Of a stretch of 11,147 bases of DNA, positions 1 through 5,901 are shown piece after piece (positions within the stretch are counted from its first letter, which is position 1; each line of letters begins with the position of its first letter). Below the pieces are notes generated by a model, which saw only the letters and a list, made by a program, of their open reading frames with translations, had not been told where the DNA came from and did no database searches. Origin of the DNA: an uncultured Plesiomonas sp. (GTDB lineage Bacteria > Pseudomonadota > Gammaproteobacteria > Enterobacterales > CAMTGL01); the NCBI GenBank assembly GCA_947071955.1, contig CAMTGL010000045.1, forward strand, positions 1 through 11,147, written 5' to 3'. The position numbers and the translations under genes were made by a program.

Positions 1-337
1 GCATTACCGTGCGCTGGCTAAAGTAGAAACACCGTATCCGGCAGGGCGCTATGAAACCACGCGTTACAGTTTGGTTGAGCTAAAACCTGAAACCGGCCGA
101 AAGCATCAGTTGCGCCGCCATATGGCCCATTTGCGTCATCCGATAATGGGCGATTCAAGCCACGGCGATTTAAAGCAAAACCGCGCCCTGAAAGCCAATT
201 TTGGTGCTGGCCGTTTGATGCTGCATGCTAGTGAATTGATGCTCAATCACCCTGTAACGGGTGAGCCATTGCACATCACAGCGCCGTGGGATGAAACATG
301 GCAACACTTGATGCAACAATTTGACTGGTCTGTGTAA
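1..337 (+). CDS. truC: tRNA pseudouridine synthase C, C-terminal part (5' end cut by window edge)
   Basis: This is the C-terminal portion of an RluA-family pseudouridine synthase; the reading frame is open from base 2 to the TAA at 335-337 and runs off the left edge. The best signature is the block ETGRKHQLRRHMAHLRHPI followed by GDSSHGD and later RLMLHASEL, which matches TruC, the enzyme that makes pseudouridine at position 65 of tRNAs (known for E. coli). The part carrying the catalytic aspartate lies outside the window, so activity cannot be judged here. The next gene, yqcA, starts 78 bases downstream on the same strand, and truC-yqcA is a conserved pair, which supports TruC over other RluA paralogues. 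No terminator is visible between the two, so co-transcription is likely. Confidence 0.9.
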   Translation, partial: HYRALAKVETPYPAGRYETTRYSLVELKPETGRKHQLRRHMAHLRHPIMGDSSHGDLKQNRALKANFGAGRLMLHASELMLNHPVTGEPLHITAPWDETWQHLMQQFDWSV

Positions 338-402
338 GATCCTGTGACGTAATCGACTTGCACAACACCCCGCAACACGGCAGGATGGTTGAAATACCTA
401 AC

Positions 403-409
403 AAAAGGA
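403..409 (+). promoter_or_regulatory. Ribosome binding site of yqcA
   Basis: AAAAGGA sits 6 bases before the ATG at 416. It decides the start: the frame stays open to a TTG at 389, but that codon lies upstream of this Shine-Dalgarno sequence and has none of its own. Confidence 0.7.
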
Positions 410-415
410 AACTGC

Positions 416-862
416 ATGGCCAGGGTGGGGATTTTTGTCGGAACTGTGTATGGAAACGCGCAGCTGGTTGCCGATGAAGCCGAACGGATTTTACGTGTAG
501 CCGGACACGATGCGAACATCTATGAAGAAGGGTCGCTCGAAGACTGGCAACAATACTTGGAAGCCGTGGTGTTGGTGGTCACCTCAACCACTGGGCAAGG
601 AGATTTGCCCGATACAATTGCCCCGTTATACCTCGCTATGCAAGATACCGGATTGTGGCAACCTAAATTGCGGTATGGCGTGATAGCTCTTGGTGATAGC
701 AGCTATGAAACCTTCTGCGGTGCAGGTAAGCAATTTGATACACTGCTGCATGAGCAGGGCGCACAGCGGATACAGGAGCGTCTAGAGTTGGATGCTACCT
801 CCCATCCTGAACCTGAGCTCACCGCTCGCGAGTGGATTGAAGCTTTTTCACGCGCAATCTAA
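416..862 (+). CDS. yqcA: YqcA-family flavodoxin
   Basis: A 148-residue short-chain flavodoxin, expected to be cytosolic and to bind FMN as a one-electron carrier. The FMN phosphate loop is GTVYGN at residues 9-14, the second flavin-contact loop is STTGQGDLPD at 57-66, and the third is GDSSYETF at 93-100. Length and sequence match E. coli YqcA (149 residues) from end to end; it is distinct from MioC and from the long-chain flavodoxins FldA and FldB. The redox partner of YqcA is not settled, and its conserved position beside truC does not prove a role in tRNA modification. The start chosen is the ATG with the AAAAGGA site. A strong terminator begins 8 bases after the stop, so it is the last gene of its transcript. 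Confidence 0.93.
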   Translation: MARVGIFVGTVYGNAQLVADEAERILRVAGHDANIYEEGSLEDWQQYLEAVVLVVTSTTGQGDLPDTIAPLYLAMQDTGLWQPKLRYGVIALGDSSYETFCGAGKQFDTLLHEQGAQRIQERLELDATSHPEPELTAREWIEAFSRAI

Positions 863-869
863 ATGCCAC

Positions 870-895
870 AAAAAACCCGCAACGGCGGGTTTTTT
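870..895 (+). terminator. Rho-independent terminator after yqcA
   Basis: AAAAAACCCGC and GCGGGTTTTTT pair perfectly over 11 bp around the loop AACG, with the T run forming the tail. It starts 8 bases after the yqcA stop and closes the truC-yqcA transcript. The A run on the left arm would also give a U tail on the opposite strand, so it could work in both directions, although no minus-strand gene ends here. Confidence 0.92.
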
Positions 896-1135
896 GTTAT
901 CTGCACCGCTGAGTTTTAGCGTGCCGAGTTCTATCATGTTACGTTCAGCCTCGTGGAGTTTCGTTTTATTGGGTTGTCCTGATTGGGTTATCCGGTACAG
1001 TGTTTTATCCTGCTAATTGGGCTTTTCTCTTTCTTTTTTTCCCTTACTGCTACTGTTTTCTTTTTAACCGAACCGGTTTTCAGATTGGTGTTACTGAGTA
1101 TTTTTACCGGTAATAGCTGTCATCTGTTGAAGTCA

Positions 1136-1164
1136 TTGCTGCTACCATTGGTACTCATTACTAT
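1136..1164 (+). promoter_or_regulatory. Possible upstream tktA promoter
   Basis: TTGCTG at 1136-1141 and TACTAT at 1159-1164 are separated by 17 bp, a plausible sigma-70 arrangement with about 3/6 and 4/6 consensus bases. The predicted start, near 1171, falls inside the Cra-like box, which is a classical repressor position. Weak in its own right; the context is the main support. Confidence 0.3.
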
Positions 1165-1166
1165 TG

Positions 1167-1180
1167 GCTGAATCGATCTG
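1167..1180 (+). promoter_or_regulatory. Candidate Cra (FruR) binding site before tktA
   Basis: GCTGAATCGATCTG fits 13 of 14 positions of the Cra consensus RSTGAAWCSNTHHW as I recall it; only the last base differs. Cra is the fructose-1-phosphate/fructose-1,6-bisphosphate-responsive regulator of central carbon genes. The box lies about 160 bp before the tktA start, between two possible -10 elements, so it could repress either promoter or act from upstream of the second. The match is read from the sequence; that Cra binds here is inferred. Confidence 0.55.
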
Positions 1181-1187
1181 ACGCTTG

Positions 1188-1217
1188 TTTTTATGTCGGT
1201 AACGGTGCATTTATAAT
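1188..1217 (+). promoter_or_regulatory. Possible proximal tktA promoter
   Basis: A perfect TATAAT at 1212-1217 has only a weak -35 candidate, TTTTTA at 1188-1193, with an 18 bp spacer. The predicted start is near 1224, giving a leader of about 116 bases. A perfect 6-bp inverted repeat (AACGTG at 1223-1228 with CACGTT at 1237-1242), overlapping the 8-bp palindrome GTGATCAC at 1226-1233, lies right at the predicted start and could be an operator or a small 5' hairpin. Confidence 0.4.
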
Positions 1218-1339
1218 ATAAAAACGTGATCACTGGCACGTTATTGGGTCTGCACTTGCCGTTTTAATGGCGACTCTGAGAAAATGATTCCCTATTTCGT
1301 GTTTTGTCCTTCCGCCCTGCTAATTTTCAGGAGTAGAAA

Positions 1340-3337
1340 ATGCCTTCTCGCAAAGAACTTGCTAATGCCATCCGTGTACTGAGTATGGATGCCGTACAAA
1401 AAGCCAACTCGGGTCACCCCGGCGCTCCTATGGGAATGGCCGACATTGCCGAAGTTCTGTGGCGTGATTTTTTAAAGCACAACCCGACCAACCCTGCATG
1501 GGCTGATCGCGACCGTTTTATCCTCTCTAACGGTCATGGTTCAATGCTGATTTACAGCTTGCTGCACCTGAGCGGTTACGATCTTTCTATTGATGATTTG
1601 AAGCAGTTCCGTCAACTGCATTCACGTACCCCAGGTCATCCTGAATATGGCTATGCTCCGGGTATTGAGACCACCACTGGCCCGTTAGGTCAGGGCATTA
1701 CCAATGCGGTGGGTATGGCAATGGCAGAAAAAGCGCTGGCGGCACAGTTTAACCGCCCAGGCCACGACATTGTTGACCACTTCACCTACTGTTTCTTGGG
1801 TGATGGCTGCATGATGGAAGGCATTTCACACGAAGCTTGTTCACTGGCCGGTACACTGGGTCTGGGTAAACTGGTTGCGTTCTATGATGACAACGGTATC
1901 TCTATCGATGGTCATGTAGAAGGTTGGTTCACTGATGATACCGGTATGCGTTTTGAAGCATATGGCTGGCATGTTATTCGTGGTGTTGATGGCCACAATG
2001 CAACGGCCATTAAAGCGGCGGTTGAAGAAGCGCGTGCGGTGACGGATAAGCCATCACTGATCATCTGCAAAACTATCATTGGTTTTGGCTCACCAAACAA
2101 ATCCGGTTCGCACGATTGCCACGGTTCACCATTGGGTGACAAAGAAATTGCCGCAGCACGTGAGTTCTTGGGCTGGAAAGAAGAGCCGTTTGTTATCCCA
2201 ACGGATATTTATGCGCAGTGGGATGCCAAAGAGCAAGGCACAGCCAAAGAGCAGCAGTGGGATGCGCAATTTGCCGCGTACCGCGCCGCATTCCCTGAAC
2301 TGGCCGCTGAGTTTGATCGTCGCGTAATTAAAGGCGAACTGCCAGCTAATTGGGCTGAAGCATCTACACAGTTCATTGAGCACCTGCAAGCGAATCCGGC
2401 GAAAATTGCCAGCCGTAAAGCATCACAAAATACACTCGAAGCATTCGGTAAATTGCTACCAGAGTTCATGGGTGGTTCTGCTGACTTAGCGCCGTCTAAC
2501 CTGACCATGTGGTCTGGTTCTAAATCGCTTAGCGGTAACGATATGGCCGGTAACTACATTCACTACGGTGTGCGTGAGTTCGGTATGTCAGCCATTATGA
2601 ACGGTATTGCGCTACACGGTGGTTTCATTCCTTACGGTGCAACTTTCCTGATGTTTATGGAATATGCCCGTAACGCCCTGCGTATGGCAGCGCTGATGAA
2701 GCAACGCGCTATTTTTGTCTATACCCATGACTCTATTGGTCTGGGTGAAGATGGCCCGACTCACCAACCGGTTGAGCAAATTGCTTCTTTGCGTCTGACG
2801 CCAAACATGAGCACATGGCGTCCGTGTGATCAGGTTGAATCTGCAGTCGCGTGGAAATATGCCATTGAGCGTCAAGATGGCCCATCAGCACTGATCTTCT
2901 CTCGTCAAAATCTGGCGCAGATGGATCGTAACGCAACGCAACTGGCTGATGTTGCTCGCGGTGGTTATGTACTCAAAGATTGTACTGGCACGCCGGAGCT
3001 TATCTTCATTGCAACCGGTTCAGAAGTTGAGTTGGCCATGCAAGCGGCTGAGCAACTGACTGCTGAAGGCCGTCAGGTACGTGTTGTTTCAATGCCGGCA
3101 ACCGATGTGTTTGATAAGCAAGATACTGCTTACCGTGAATCTGTTCTGCCAGCGGCGGTAACTGCTCGTGTTGCTGTTGAAGCTGGCATCGCCGATTTCT
3201 GGTACAAGTATGTTGGTTTTGGTGGTCGTATTGTTGGTATGACTACCTTCGGTGAGTCAGCACCGGCTGAACTGCTGTTTAAAGAGTTTGGTTTCACTGT
3301 AGAAAATGTGGTCGCAAAAGCGAAAGAGATCCTGTAA
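1340..3337 (+). CDS. tktA: Transketolase
   Basis: Thiamine diphosphate (ThDP) enzyme of the non-oxidative pentose phosphate pathway. It moves two-carbon ketol units, for example between xylulose-5-P and ribose-5-P or erythrose-4-P, in the cytosol as a homodimer. It has 665 residues against 663 in E. coli TktA and aligns throughout. Active-site residues visible are H26 (GHPG), H66 (NGHGS), the ThDP/metal motif GDGCMMEG from 154 with N185, H258 and H261, the glutamate that activates ThDP at E413 (VREFGM), D464, and H475 (GEDGPTHQP). The ATG at 1340 has AGGAG 6 bases upstream. Codon use is strongly biased (many CTG and CGT), as expected of a highly expressed gene. TktA and TktB are hard to separate by sequence alone; the adjacent epd-pgk-fbaA favours TktA. 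A hairpin and a terminator separate it from epd. Confidence 0.97.
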   Translation: MPSRKELANAIRVLSMDAVQKANSGHPGAPMGMADIAEVLWRDFLKHNPTNPAWADRDRFILSNGHGSMLIYSLLHLSGYDLSIDDLKQFRQLHSRTPGHPEYGYAPGIETTTGPLGQGITNAVGMAMAEKALAAQFNRPGHDIVDHFTYCFLGDGCMMEGISHEACSLAGTLGLGKLVAFYDDNGISIDGHVEGWFTDDTGMRFEAYGWHVIRGVDGHNATAIKAAVEEARAVTDKPSLIICKTIIGFGSPNKSGSHDCHGSPLGDKEIAAAREFLGWKEEPFVIPTDIYAQWDAKEQGTAKEQQWDAQFAAYRAAFPELAAEFDRRVIKGELPANWAEASTQFIEHLQANPAKIASRKASQNTLEAFGKLLPEFMGGSADLAPSNLTMWSGSKSLSGNDMAGNYIHYGVREFGMSAIMNGIALHGGFIPYGATFLMFMEYARNALRMAALMKQRAIFVYTHDSIGLGEDGPTHQPVEQIASLRLTPNMSTWRPCDQVESAVAWKYAIERQDGPSALIFSRQNLAQMDRNATQLADVARGGYVLKDCTGTPELIFIATGSEVELAMQAAEQLTAEGRQVRVVSMPATDVFDKQDTAYRESVLPAAVTARVAVEAGIADFWYKYVGFGGRIVGMTTFGESAPAELLFKEFGFTVENVVAKAKEIL

Positions 3338-3357
3338 TTAACGTGATGTTAATGACA

Positions 3358-3395
3358 AAAGCTTGCCGTTATCGCCTTGCATGGCGGTGAGCTTT
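3358..3395 (+). other. Stem-loop in the tktA 3' untranslated region
   Basis: AAAGCTTGCCG at 3358-3368 pairs with CGGTGAGCTTT at 3385-3395 as RNA: 11 consecutive pairs, two of them G-U, around a 16-base loop. No U run follows, so it is not a classical terminator. It could protect the 3' end of the tktA message from exonucleases or serve as a processing site. Confidence 0.5.
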
Positions 3396-3424
3396 ATCCT
3401 GTATTTCTCATCCCTATTTTCAAC

Positions 3425-3451
3425 AAAGAGCTGCCTTAGGCAGCTTTTTTT
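3425..3451 (+). terminator. Rho-independent terminator between tktA and epd
   Basis: AGCTGCC (3429-3435) and GGCAGCT (3439-3445) form a 7-bp stem around TTA, extended by flanking A/T pairs and followed by seven T's. It would end most tktA transcripts before epd. The tight three-base loop suggests some readthrough, and I find no convincing sigma-70 promoter in the 45 bases between it and epd. Confidence 0.8.
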
Positions 3452-3496
3452 GTTTAGAGAATATATTTAGGGAAAACCACCTTTAAGGAACACCGC

Positions 3497-4513
3497 ATGG
3501 CAATTCGGGTAGCAATTAATGGTTTTGGCCGTATTGGTCGCAGTATTGTTCGAGCCTTGTATGAAAGCGGTAAGCGTGAGCAGATTCACATTGTGGCAAT
3601 CAATGAATTAGCCGATCCGGTTGGCATTGCACATTTACTGCAATATGACTCCACACACGGGCGTTTTTCTTGCTGTGTGCACGCAGAGGAAGAGACATTA
3701 TCGATAGAAGGTGATACGATTCAGCTATTACATATCCGTGAGTTAGCGCAGTTACCGTGGGCGCAATTAAACGTTGATATCGTGCTTGATTGTACCGGAA
3801 AGTTTGGCAGCAGGGCTGACGGTGAGCTGCATTTACAAGCAGGGGCGAAGAAAGTGCTTTTTTCGCATCCGGCTGATAATGATATTGATGCCACCGTTAT
3901 TTATGGTGTGAATCATACCCAGTTACGTGCCAGCGATAAGATAGTCTCGAATGGCTCTTGTACCACCAACTGCATCGTACCGATTATCAAGGTGTTAGAT
4001 GATGCGTTTGGTATTGATTCTGGCACGATCACCACGATTCACTCGGCCATGCATGATCAACCGGTGATTGATGCCTACCATACTGATTTACGTCGGGCAC
4101 GTGCGGCAAGCCAGTCAATTATTCCGGTAGATACCAAACTGGCAAAAGGCATTGAACGGATTTTTCCGAAATTTTCCGACAGATTTGAAGCTATCGCTGT
4201 GCGAGTGCCCACAATAAATGTCACCGCGATGGATTTAAGTGTGACATTGAGCACGGATGTGAAAGTTTGCAACGTAAACCAAGCCCTGCAACGGGCGGCG
4301 CAAACCGCATTACATGATATAGTTGACTATACTGAAGCACCTTTAGTTTCGATTGATTTTAATCACGATAGCCATAGCGCGATTGTGGATGGAACACAAA
4401 CCCGTGTCAGTGGGCAGCGGTTGGTAAAAACGCTGGTCTGGTGCGATAACGAGTGGGGGTTTGCCAACCGAATGTTGGATACCACACGCGTTATGGCAGA
4501 GATAGGGTTGTAA
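3497..4513 (+). CDS. epd: D-erythrose-4-phosphate dehydrogenase
   Basis: A GAPDH-family enzyme that oxidises erythrose-4-phosphate to 4-phosphoerythronate with NAD+, the first step toward pyridoxal 5'-phosphate. Length is 338 residues (E. coli Epd 339). The Rossmann nucleotide-binding start is INGFGRIGRSIVRALYESG at 8-26. The catalytic cysteine is C155 in SNGSCTTNC, and H182 lies in TIHSAMHD. The C-terminal VKTLVWCDNEWGFANRM is conserved. Family members such as E. coli Epd carry ASCTTN where this protein has GSCTTN (G153). Resemblance to E. coli Epd over the whole length, including PVGIAHLLQYDSTHGRF, and the pgk neighbour argue against GapA. ATG at 3497 with AAGGA 7 bases before it. Codon use is far less biased than in tktA, pgk and fbaA (many TTA, ATA and CGG), so low expression is likely. 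Confidence 0.95.
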   Translation: MAIRVAINGFGRIGRSIVRALYESGKREQIHIVAINELADPVGIAHLLQYDSTHGRFSCCVHAEEETLSIEGDTIQLLHIRELAQLPWAQLNVDIVLDCTGKFGSRADGELHLQAGAKKVLFSHPADNDIDATVIYGVNHTQLRASDKIVSNGSCTTNCIVPIIKVLDDAFGIDSGTITTIHSAMHDQPVIDAYHTDLRRARAASQSIIPVDTKLAKGIERIFPKFSDRFEAIAVRVPTINVTAMDLSVTLSTDVKVCNVNQALQRAAQTALHDIVDYTEAPLVSIDFNHDSHSAIVDGTQTRVSGQRLVKTLVWCDNEWGFANRMLDTTRVMAEIGL

Positions 4514-4627
4514 ACGATACTGATTGTTAACGTGTAGATATCGGCAAAATAGCCACAGTGTTTGGCACTATGATGACTTTTACCGTCTGCATTTAAAATC
4601 TTCATGGAATTAAAAAGAGGACTCACC
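4514..4627 (+). other. epd-pgk spacer
   Basis: 114 bases with no terminator. Candidate -10 elements are TATGAT at 4569-4574 and TAAAAT at 4594-4599, but neither has a convincing -35 at the right distance. The absence of a terminator allows co-transcription from epd. An internal promoter for the much more strongly codon-biased pgk is expected but not demonstrated by the sequence. Confidence 0.4.
4616..4621 (+). promoter_or_regulatory. Ribosome binding site of pgk
   Basis: AGAGGA lies 6 bases before the ATG at 4628. It settles the start against the in-frame ATG at 4604, which would place this purine run inside the coding region and add eight residues absent from E. coli Pgk. Confidence 0.75.
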
Positions 4628-5791
4628 ATGTCTGTTATTAACATGACTGATCTGGAACTGGCTGGAAAACGTGTACTGATCCGTGCTGACCTGAACGTAC
4701 CTGTAAAAGAGGGCAAAGTAACCTCTGATGCACGTATCCGTGCTTCTCTCCCGACCATCGAACTGGCCCTGAAACAAGGCGCATCTGTGATGGTCACGTC
4801 TCACTTAGGTCGTCCGACTGAAGGTGAGTACAACGAAGAGTTCTCTTTACTGCCTGTTGTAAACTATTTGAAAGATGTACTGGATGCACCAGTGCGTCTG
4901 GCAAAAGACTATCTTGATGGCGTTGATGTTGCTGCCGGTGAGCTGGTGGTTCTGGAAAACGTTCGCTTCAACAAAGGCGAAAAGAAAGACGACGAAGCGC
5001 TGTCAAAAAAATATGCAGCACTGTGTGATGTTTTTGTGATGGATGCTTTTGGTACCGCGCACCGCGCACAAGCGTCTACCCACGGCGTAGCAAAATTTGC
5101 CCCTATCGCTTGTTCAGGCCCACTGCTGTCAGCAGAGCTTGATGCACTGGGCAAAGCCATGAAAGAGCCGGCTCGCCCGATGATCGCTATCGTTGGTGGT
5201 TCAAAAGTATCAACCAAACTGACCGTTCTTGAGTCACTGTCTAAAATTGCTGATCAGCTGGTTGTCGGTGGCGGTATCGCTAACACCTTTATTGCTGCGG
5301 CAGGCCACAACGTGGGTAAATCCCTGTGTGAAGCTGACTTGCTTGATACAGCTAAGAAGCTGGCTGCCGAGTGTGACATTCCAGTAACCACAGATGTTGT
5401 TGTGGGTAAAGAGTTCTCTGAAACGACTCCAGCCACGATCAAAGCGGTGAGCGATGTTTCTGATGATGACATGATCTTTGATATCGGCCCTGATTCTGCA
5501 GAAGTGCTGGCTGAGATCATCATGAATGCGAAAACCATTTTGTGGAACGGCCCAGTGGGTGTGTTTGAGTTTGACCAGTTTGCAAAAGGTACGGAAGTTA
5601 TCGCACGCGCAATCGCTGCGTCTCCGGCATTCTCTATTGCAGGTGGTGGCGATACACTGGCAGCTATCGACAAGTTTGGTATTGCTGATCAAGTCTCTTA
5701 CATCTCTACCGGTGGTGGCGCTTTCCTTGAGTTCGTTGAGGGTAAAGTACTGCCAGCAGTTGCTATGCTCGAAGCACGCGCTAAAGCGTAA
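4628..5791 (+). CDS. pgk: Phosphoglycerate kinase
   Basis: Cytosolic glycolytic enzyme transferring phosphate from 1,3-bisphosphoglycerate to ADP, giving 3-phosphoglycerate and ATP. It has 387 residues, the same as E. coli Pgk. The N-domain binds the phosphoglycerate: RADLNVP with D21 and N23, R36, SHLGRP at 58-63, R113 in ENVRFNKGE, and R146 in GTAHRAQAS. The C-domain binds the nucleotide: GGSKVSTK with K197, NGPVGVFEF near 307-315 including E314, and GGGDT at 339-343. Codon choice is strongly biased, typical of abundant glycolytic enzymes. A hairpin follows 9 bases after the stop, then fbaA begins 110 bases downstream on the same strand, the conserved epd-pgk-fbaA order. A long open frame on the opposite strand (5854-5234) is a codon-bias shadow. 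Confidence 0.98.
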   Translation: MSVINMTDLELAGKRVLIRADLNVPVKEGKVTSDARIRASLPTIELALKQGASVMVTSHLGRPTEGEYNEEFSLLPVVNYLKDVLDAPVRLAKDYLDGVDVAAGELVVLENVRFNKGEKKDDEALSKKYAALCDVFVMDAFGTAHRAQASTHGVAKFAPIACSGPLLSAELDALGKAMKEPARPMIAIVGGSKVSTKLTVLESLSKIADQLVVGGGIANTFIAAAGHNVGKSLCEADLLDTAKKLAAECDIPVTTDVVVGKEFSETTPATIKAVSDVSDDDMIFDIGPDSAEVLAEIIMNAKTILWNGPVGVFEFDQFAKGTEVIARAIAASPAFSIAGGGDTLAAIDKFGIADQVSYISTGGGAFLEFVEGKVLPAVAMLEARAKA

Positions 5792-5800
5792 TATTACCGA

Positions 5801-5820
5801 CGGGAGGCAAATGCCTCCCG
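5801..5820 (+). other. Perfect hairpin between pgk and fbaA
   Basis: CGGGAGGCA and TGCCTCCCG form a perfect 9-bp inverted repeat around AA (in practice an 8-bp stem with a 4-base loop). The following CTCTTTG is a poor U tract. It is therefore more likely an attenuating terminator, RNA 3'-end stabiliser or processing site in the pgk-fbaA message than a full stop. Confidence 0.65.
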
Positions 5821-5860
5821 CTCTTTGTGGCTGATTATCATGAATAGTCAGCACAAACGT

Positions 5861-5874
5861 CTTATTGATTCAAT
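5861..5874 (-). promoter_or_regulatory. Weak Cra-like site before fbaA
   Basis: On the minus strand ATTGAATCAATAAG fits about 11 of 14 positions of RSTGAAWCSNTHHW. It overlaps the 11-base dyad ATTGA-T-TCAAT at 5864-5874, 28 bases before the fbaA start. Cra control of epd-pgk-fbaA is known in E. coli, which makes the position attractive, but the central G of the consensus is missing. Confidence 0.25.
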
Positions 5875-5901
5875 CACGGCTGACGATACAGGACTAGGAA
5901 C

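Larger units (their letters stand above)
896..1339. other. Long non-coding region upstream of tktA
   Basis: About 444 bases with no credible gene. The stretch is T-rich, with a polypyrimidine run at about 1022-1043. It contains several CCGG-centred palindromes (AACCGGTT at 1071-1078 and TTACCGGTAA at 1104-1113), a Cra-like box, two possible promoters and an inverted repeat near 1223-1242, described separately. A TTG-initiated frame from 983 to 1171 is very hydrophobic only because the DNA is T-rich; it has no ribosome binding site. Confidence 0.6.

Noticed and set aside
792..1016. 74-residue frame across the yqcA 3' end and terminator
   Set aside because: It runs through the yqcA coding end and straight through a strong terminator, and has no recognisable sequence or start signal.
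983..1171. 62-residue hydrophobic frame before tktA, resembling a small membrane protein
   Set aside because: It starts with TTG, has no ribosome binding site, is built from a T-rich tract and overlaps the putative tktA control region.
4604..4627. Upstream ATG of pgk adding eight residues
   Set aside because: The Shine-Dalgarno AGAGGA lies inside this extension, and the 387-residue form from 4628 matches E. coli Pgk exactly in length.
4363..4797. 144-residue minus-strand frame over the epd 3' end and pgk 5' end
   Set aside because: It overlaps two certain genes and the spacer between them, with no ribosome site or similarity.
5234..5854. 206-residue open frame antisense to pgk
   Set aside because: Long antisense frames are expected opposite genes with strong codon bias. 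It has no family resemblance, and the plus strand is clearly pgk.
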